Below are positions 15,410 through 19,640 of a stretch of DNA of 19,640 nucleotides, in pieces (the stretch's first letter is position 1; the number at the start of each line of letters is the position of its first letter). A model generated the notes under the pieces. That model did not search any database. It was not told the origin of the DNA and saw nothing but the letters and a program-made list of their open reading frames with translations. The position numbers and the translations under genes are program-made. This DNA comes from Gammaproteobacteria bacterium (GTDB lineage Bacteria; Pseudomonadota; Gammaproteobacteria; HK1). The stretch spans positions 1 through 19,640 of the forward strand of contig JAJECB010000385.1 of assembly GCA_022822245.1 (NCBI GenBank), read 5' to 3'.

Positions 15410-16351
15410 CTATCCTCCAAGATTCGCCCTCGGATCGAACTCCATCTCGCGCTTCATCCGTGCGTAGAGAGCGCGTGCTTCATCGGTCTCCGCGTTCGGC
15501 ACCACGATCTCGAGCACGACATACTGGTCGCCGGGCGGCTTGCCGGGCAGACCGCGGCCCTTCAGCCGCAGCCTGGTTCCGGACTGCGAGCCCGGCGGGA
15601 TCTTGAGATCCACCTTTCCGCCGAGCGTCGGCGCGGTGACCGTGTCGCCGAGAGCGGCCTCCCACGGGGCGACCGGCAGGTCGACATGCACGTCCCGCCC
15701 GTCGGGGTGGTAGAGCCGATGTGGTGCGAGGACCACCTCGAGGTAGAGATCACCGGCCGACGCGCCGCCCAGCCCCGGCCCGCCCCGGCCGGCGAGCCGG
15801 ATGCGCTGGCCTTGCGTCACCCCCCTCGGGATCTTGACGTTCAGAGTGCGTGCGCGGGTGACGAGACGGCCCTCGCCGTCCAGCTCCGGAACCTGAAGCG
15901 AGAGGCTGCGTGTCGTGCCGAGGTAGGCGTCCTCGATGGGGATCACCACCTTTGCGTGGAGGTCCTCGCCCTTCATGCGCAGGTGGGTGTGCCCGCCGCC
16001 CGAACGCCGGTGCCCGGCGCCGCCGAACAGCGACTCGAAGAAGTCGCTGAACTCTCCCGCTTCGGTGTAACCGCCGCCGGCAAAGTCGACACCGGGCTCC
16101 CAGTCGGGCGGGGGCCGGAATTCCTGGCCGGTCTTCCAGTGGGGGCCGAAGCGGTCGTAGGCGGCGCGCTTCTCCGGGTCCTTGAGCACTTCGTAGGCCT
16201 CCTGGACCTCCTTGAAGCGCTCCTCCGCCTCCGGTTCGTCGCTGACGTCCGGATGATACTTGCGCGCGAGCCGCCGGTAGGAACGCTTGACCTCGTCCGG
16301 CCCCGCGTCGCGCTCGACGCCCAAGGTCCGGTAATAGTCCTTGAACTCCAT
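15410..16351 (-). CDS. cbpA: DnaJ-like co-chaperone / curved-DNA-binding protein CbpA
   Basis: 313 residues from the ATG at 16351, preceded by GAGAGGGGA. It opens with a full J-domain (FKDYYRTLGV to about residue 70) containing the DnaK-activating HPD motif at 33-35 in RKYHPDVS. A Gly/Phe-rich linker follows (FAGGGYTEAGEFSDFFESLF), then the two beta-rich substrate-binding domains, recognisable by LNVKIPRGVTQGQRIRLAGRG, GDLYLEVVLAPH, DLPVAPWEAALGDTVTAPTL and a second RLRLKGRGLPG. There is no DnaJ zinc-finger, so it is the class B type (CbpA), active in the cytoplasm and nucleoid. It lies between the usp gene (55 bases upstream) and cbpM. Confidence 0.95.
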   Translation of the reverse strand: MEFKDYYRTLGVERDAGPDEVKRSYRRLARKYHPDVSDEPEAEERFKEVQEAYEVLKDPEKRAAYDRFGPHWKTGQEFRPPPDWEPGVDFAGGGYTEAGEFSDFFESLFGGAGHRRSGGGHTHLRMKGEDLHAKVVIPIEDAYLGTTRSLSLQVPELDGEGRLVTRARTLNVKIPRGVTQGQRIRLAGRGGPGLGGASAGDLYLEVVLAPHRLYHPDGRDVHVDLPVAPWEAALGDTVTAPTLGGKVDLKIPPGSQSGTRLRLKGRGLPGKPPGDQYVVLEIVVPNAETDEARALYARMKREMEFDPRANLGG

Positions 16352-16406
16352 CCGGTCCCCTCTCGGTGCACTGGGTCGGGAGCGATGCGAGCCTGCCGGG
16401 CAACCT

Positions 16407-17282
16407 CTACCGGGCCGAGGAGTGCGGCCGTGCTTCGCGTACGAGGAGGACGGGGCAGGCGATGGATTCCAGGACTCGCAGCCTGTGCTCTCCGGCGACG
16501 ACCGGGGAGTCCGCCGCGATCACCAATACGTCCGCGCCGGATTCGGTGGCGAAGCGACAGAGCTGGTCCGGCGCAGGATTGGCGCTGTGCAGGAACCTGC
16601 GCGCCATGCCCAGCGGACGCAGCCCGTCATCGACGTCCTTGCGCAAGGCTGCCGCTTCGTCGACGTCCTGCGAATCAATCAGCACCACGAGCCCGTCTTC
16701 GCCGGCCGCGAATATCCGAGTTGCCGCCCGGAGCGCGCGCTTCGCACCCTCGCTCCCGTCGTAGAAGACCAGCGGGCGAGCCATCGTCCGGGTCCCGGGC
16801 CTGGATATCATGACCGACCCCGGGGCGCGTTCCGCCGCCGCGCGAGCGGTTCCACCGAGCCGTGCGCGACCGCCCGGCGCCGCGCGGCCGATGCCGACGA
16901 TCAGCAGGTCGGCCCGGCCGGCGGCGCTGAGGATTTCGGCATGGACCCGGCCGCGCGCTACCCGAAACGCGTGTGCGACGCGCGCGCGCGCGGCCGCGGC
17001 GGCGATCGCGCGCCTTGCGCTAACCTCCTGTTCCCGGTTCTGGACGTCCAGCTCGTCGGCCGTGAAGTCCCGTCCCCGCCCCGTGAGAAACTGAACCTCC
17101 CGGCCGATGGGAAGCGTGGCCAGCCGGGCGAGGTCGATATCCTGAACGAAGACGCCTTCGATCTCCGCATGGAGTCGCGCGGCGAGAGCGGCGGCCGCTT
17201 CCAGGGTGCCGTCCGCATGGGCCGAGCCGTCGAGCGCGACCATGATCCGGCGGACTCCGAAGTCCGCATCGGGAGGGGTCAT
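16407..17282 (-). CDS. Universal stress protein with two tandem Usp domains
   Basis: 291 residues from the ATG at 17282, whose ATGA overlaps the stop of the protease gene upstream in the operon. The first UspA-like domain (about 12-160) begins RRIMVALDGSAHADGTLEAA and ends with LLIVGIGR, GGTARAAAERAPGSVMISR; its glycine-rich loop resembles, loosely, the ATP-binding G-x2-G-x9-G(S/T) motif. The second (about 168-285) begins RPLVFYDGSEGAKRALRAA and ends ADVLVIAADSPVV, IACPVLLVRE; it lacks the glycine loop. Tandem Usp proteins of this kind are cytoplasmic and induced by energy and oxygen stress; their biochemical role is mostly unknown. Direct overlap with a Lon-type protease gene suggests both are made in fixed proportion. 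Confidence 0.9.
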   Translation of the reverse strand: MTPPDADFGVRRIMVALDGSAHADGTLEAAAALAARLHAEIEGVFVQDIDLARLATLPIGREVQFLTGRGRDFTADELDVQNREQEVSARRAIAAAAARARVAHAFRVARGRVHAEILSAAGRADLLIVGIGRAAPGGRARLGGTARAAAERAPGSVMISRPGTRTMARPLVFYDGSEGAKRALRAATRIFAAGEDGLVVLIDSQDVDEAAALRKDVDDGLRPLGMARRFLHSANPAPDQLCRFATESGADVLVIAADSPVVAGEHRLRVLESIACPVLLVREARPHSSAR

Positions 17283-19640
17283 GGGTGCCGGCCCCCGGCG
17301 GCATCGCCGCCTCCCGTGAAGGCGCGCGCCCTCTCGGCAAACTCGAGGAGGGTCGCCTCCACGCGGCCGTTGACCGTGTCGGGGGGGAAACGCCCGTCAC
17401 CATCGGCCTCGCCGGCCGTGACGCCGGTCAGAAGCTCGATTCCCTGATCGATCATCTCGACGGGATAAATGTGAAACCGCCCCCGCTCCGCGGCGGCGAC
17501 GACATCGCGGCGGAGCATGAGATGCTTCACGTTGGAGGCCGGAATGAGCACGCCGTGGCTCCCGGTGAGCCCGCGGGCGTTGCAAATGTCGAAGAAGCCT
17601 TCGATCTTCTCGTTGACGCCGCCGATCGCCTGGACCTGGCCGTGCTGATTCACCGAGCCGGTGACCGCGAGAGATTGACGGATGGGGAGCCCGGACAACG
17701 CCGAGAGCAGAGCGTAGAGCTCGGTGGACGACGCGCTGTCGCCGTCCACGCCGCCGTAGGACTGCTCGAACACGAGGCTGGCCGACAGCGCAAGCGGGTG
17801 GCGGCGAGCGAACCGCGCTCCGAGAAACCCCGAGAGTATGAGGACGCCCTTCGAATGAAGGGGTCCCCCCAGTTCGATCTCGCGTTCGATGTCGAGGACT
17901 TCGCCGCGCCCGAGGCGCACCCTGGCGGTAATGCGGCTCGGCTTGCCGAAGGCGAACTCTCCGAGCTGAAGAACGGACAGCCCGTTGACCTGCCCGACCG
18001 CCTCCCCTTCGGTGTCGATCAGCATGGTGTCGCGCAGGATCTGTTCCTGGCTGCGTTGCCGGATGCGGTCGGCGCGACGGTCCCGGGCGTCGATTGCCTT
18101 CTGCACTTCCCCGGCGCCGATCTCCTCGCTGCCGTTCCGATCCGCCCAATGATCCGCCTCGCACAGGAGATCGGAGATGGACTGCAGGCGAAGGGTCAGC
18201 CGCTCGGAGTCGTCCGCGAGCCGGGCGGCATGTTCGATCACCCGTGCGATGGCGTTCTTGTGGACGGGACGCAAGTTCTCGCGCCGGGCGATGTCGGCAA
18301 TCAACTGCCCGTAACGTGCGGTGTTGTCGCCGTCGCGTGGAACCCGATCGTCGAAATCCGCGGCAACCTTGAACAACTCCGCGAATTCCGGGTCAGCCTG
18401 GCTCAGCAGGTAATAGATCATCGGCTCGCCCAACAGCACGATCTTCAAGTCGAGCGGTATCGGTTGCGGCTGCAGGGTCCTCGTGGTGGCGAACCCCAGT
18501 GCGTCGGTCAGCCCCTGGATGCGGATTTCACCGGAAAACAGCGCGCGCTTGACCTCTTCCCAGACGATCGGCTGCATGAACAACTTGCGAACGTCGATGA
18601 GCAGGAAGCCCCCGTTCGCGGTGTGCAGGGCCCCGGGCTTGATCAGATTGAAGTCGGTCATCAGGGCGCCGAACTGGGCCACCTGCTCGATGCGTCCGAT
18701 CACGTTGGCATGGGTCGGCAGATCCTCGTAGATGACCGGTGCCCCGTCACGGTCCGAGTTGTCGACGATGACGTTGACCTCGTAACGTGCGAACGATTCC
18801 TCCTTGGGTCCGCCCCGCATGGCCTGCACCATCGCCTCCTGGGGCGAACGGGGCTCGGGCTTCTGAAACCCTTCGGCGTGCTGGAGCAGATCCTCCCGGA
18901 CCTGGCCGAGGTAATCGAGCACTTCCGGGAGGTCATCGTATTTCCTGGTGAGCTCCTCGATCAGATGGCTCACGGCGCGGCTCGCCACTTCCTGGTTCAG
19001 CTCGCGCAACTCGCGGCGGTGCTCGCTTTCCCATTGCGGCAATGTCCGCAGTATCTTCTGAAGCTCCTTCTCCAGCTCGGAGATATCCGTCTTGATCTTT
19101 TCCTGCACCTCCTCCGGCCACTGCCGGAACACTTCCGGGTTGACGACCTCGCCCTTCGACGCGGGTGCGAGGGCAAGACCCGCGGGGGTGCGGATGAGGG
19201 CGACGTTTCTTGCCCTGGCCCGCTCCTGGAGCTCGTTGAAGGCGGTCTCCTGCCGTTCGCTGAACCGCGCCTGAAGGGCTTGTATCCTGGCCCGATAGTC
19301 CTCGCTCTCGAACGCGGTGGGGATTGCGGACCGCAACTCCTCGATCAGCCTTGCCATGTCGGCCCGCAGGTGGCATCCGCGGCCGGCGGGAAGACTCAGC
19401 GCCCTCGGCTTGTACTGGTCTTCGAAGTTATGGACGTAGCACCAGTCCGGGGGCACCGGCATCGCGCCGGCGGACTGCTCGAGCTCGTGGCGTACGAGTG
19501 CATGCTTGCCGGTCCCCGGCGCGCCGTAGGCGAAGACGTTGTATCCATGGCGCTTCATCCCGATCCCGAAACGGAGCGCTTCGAGCGCCCGCTCCTGACC
19601 GAGCCCGCGCGCTTGGAGGCCGGCCGCGCCGGCGGCCGAC
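17279..19640 (-). CDS. LonB-like ATP-dependent protease (AAA plus Lon serine-protease domain), 5' end missing
   Basis: The frame is open through the end of the window, adding SAAGAAGLQARGLGQERALE and more before the internal ATG at 19558, so the true start lies outside; about 787 codons are present. The AAA domain has the Walker A motif GAPGTGKH near 19520 and a Walker-B-like GGFLLIDVRKL. Between them lies a long charged helical insert with RTLPQWESEHRRELRELNQE, typical of this Lon-related group (YcbZ-like). The C-terminal protease domain has Ser (codon 17737-17735) in VDGDSASSTE and Lys (17608-17606) in VNEKIEGFF, 43 residues apart as in E. coli Lon (Ser679, Lys722). It degrades misfolded or regulatory proteins in the cytoplasm. 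It leads the operon with usp, cbpA and cbpM. No transmembrane segment is visible, unlike archaeal LonB. Confidence 0.93.
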   Translation of the reverse strand, partial: SAAGAAGLQARGLGQERALEALRFGIGMKRHGYNVFAYGAPGTGKHALVRHELEQSAGAMPVPPDWCYVHNFEDQYKPRALSLPAGRGCHLRADMARLIEELRSAIPTAFESEDYRARIQALQARFSERQETAFNELQERARARNVALIRTPAGLALAPASKGEVVNPEVFRQWPEEVQEKIKTDISELEKELQKILRTLPQWESEHRRELRELNQEVASRAVSHLIEELTRKYDDLPEVLDYLGQVREDLLQHAEGFQKPEPRSPQEAMVQAMRGGPKEESFARYEVNVIVDNSDRDGAPVIYEDLPTHANVIGRIEQVAQFGALMTDFNLIKPGALHTANGGFLLIDVRKLFMQPIVWEEVKRALFSGEIRIQGLTDALGFATTRTLQPQPIPLDLKIVLLGEPMIYYLLSQADPEFAELFKVAADFDDRVPRDGDNTARYGQLIADIARRENLRPVHKNAIARVIEHAARLADDSERLTLRLQSISDLLCEADHWADRNGSEEIGAGEVQKAIDARDRRADRIRQRSQEQILRDTMLIDTEGEAVGQVNGLSVLQLGEFAFGKPSRITARVRLGRGEVLDIEREIELGGPLHSKGVLILSGFLGARFARRHPLALSASLVFEQSYGGVDGDSASSTELYALLSALSGLPIRQSLAVTGSVNQHGQVQAIGGVNEKIEGFFDICNARGLTGSHGVLIPASNVKHLMLRRDVVAAAERGRFHIYPVEMIDQGIELLTGVTAGEADGDGRFPPDTVNGRVEATLLEFAERARAFTGGGDAAGGRHP

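Noticed and set aside
14993..16813. Plus-strand open frame of 606 codons opposite cbpM, cbpA and usp
   Set aside because: No domains; the minus strand encodes three recognised proteins with proper starts and ribosome binding sites.

Overview
The window is a high-G+C (by eye about two thirds G+C), gene-dense piece of a bacterial chromosome. A FixL-type haem-PAS kinase with FixJ, an arginine deiminase operon, CbpA/CbpM and a LonB-type protease point to a member of the Pseudomonadota. The class cannot be fixed from this window. I see no rRNA, tRNA, CRISPR array, insertion sequence or phage gene.

Layout. (1) 1-1370: the 3' end of a fumarylacetoacetate-hydrolase-family gene converges on a class II aldolase/adducin-family gene, with a hairpin between them. 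This looks like sugar-acid metabolism, unrelated to the rest. (2) 1371-3869: a 247-nt divergent intergenic stretch, then fixL and fixJ, which overlap, then a small FixJ-like receiver that has lost the phospho-accepting aspartate. (3) 4063-4569: an Hsp20 small heat-shock protein. (4) 4851-9538: a compact arginine fermentation operon. It holds a YfcC/DcuC-family carrier in the place of ArcD, then arcA, arcB and arcC. (5) 9539-10055: 517 bases with no recognisable gene and an inverted repeat near its start. (6) 10056-14625: an NSS-family sodium-coupled transporter, a 118-residue stump of a cation/proton antiporter, and a P2-like cation-pumping ATPase whose GTG start overlaps the stump's stop codon. 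(7) 14647-about 14967: gene debris, made of the N-terminus of an aminoglycoside-phosphotransferase/AAA-type protein (frameshifted) followed by the C-terminus of a zinc alcohol dehydrogenase. (8) 19640-15046, minus strand: an operon of a LonB-like ATP-dependent protease (5' end outside the window), a tandem universal stress protein, the DnaJ-like co-chaperone CbpA and its modulator CbpM.

Reading them together (inference): the centre of the window looks like a low-oxygen, energy-limitation survival island. FixLJ would sense falling oxygen. The arginine deiminase pathway makes ATP without respiration, and its exchanger swaps arginine for ornithine. The NSS carrier and P-type ATPase act on solute and ion balance. 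Hsp20, CbpA/CbpM, Usp and Lon maintain proteins. The truncated antiporter and the two gene relics show that part of the island is being lost, on the stretch between the ATPase and the chaperone operon. No FixK/FNR regulator gene lies in the window, and no clear FNR box was found, so the link between FixLJ and the other genes rests on position only.
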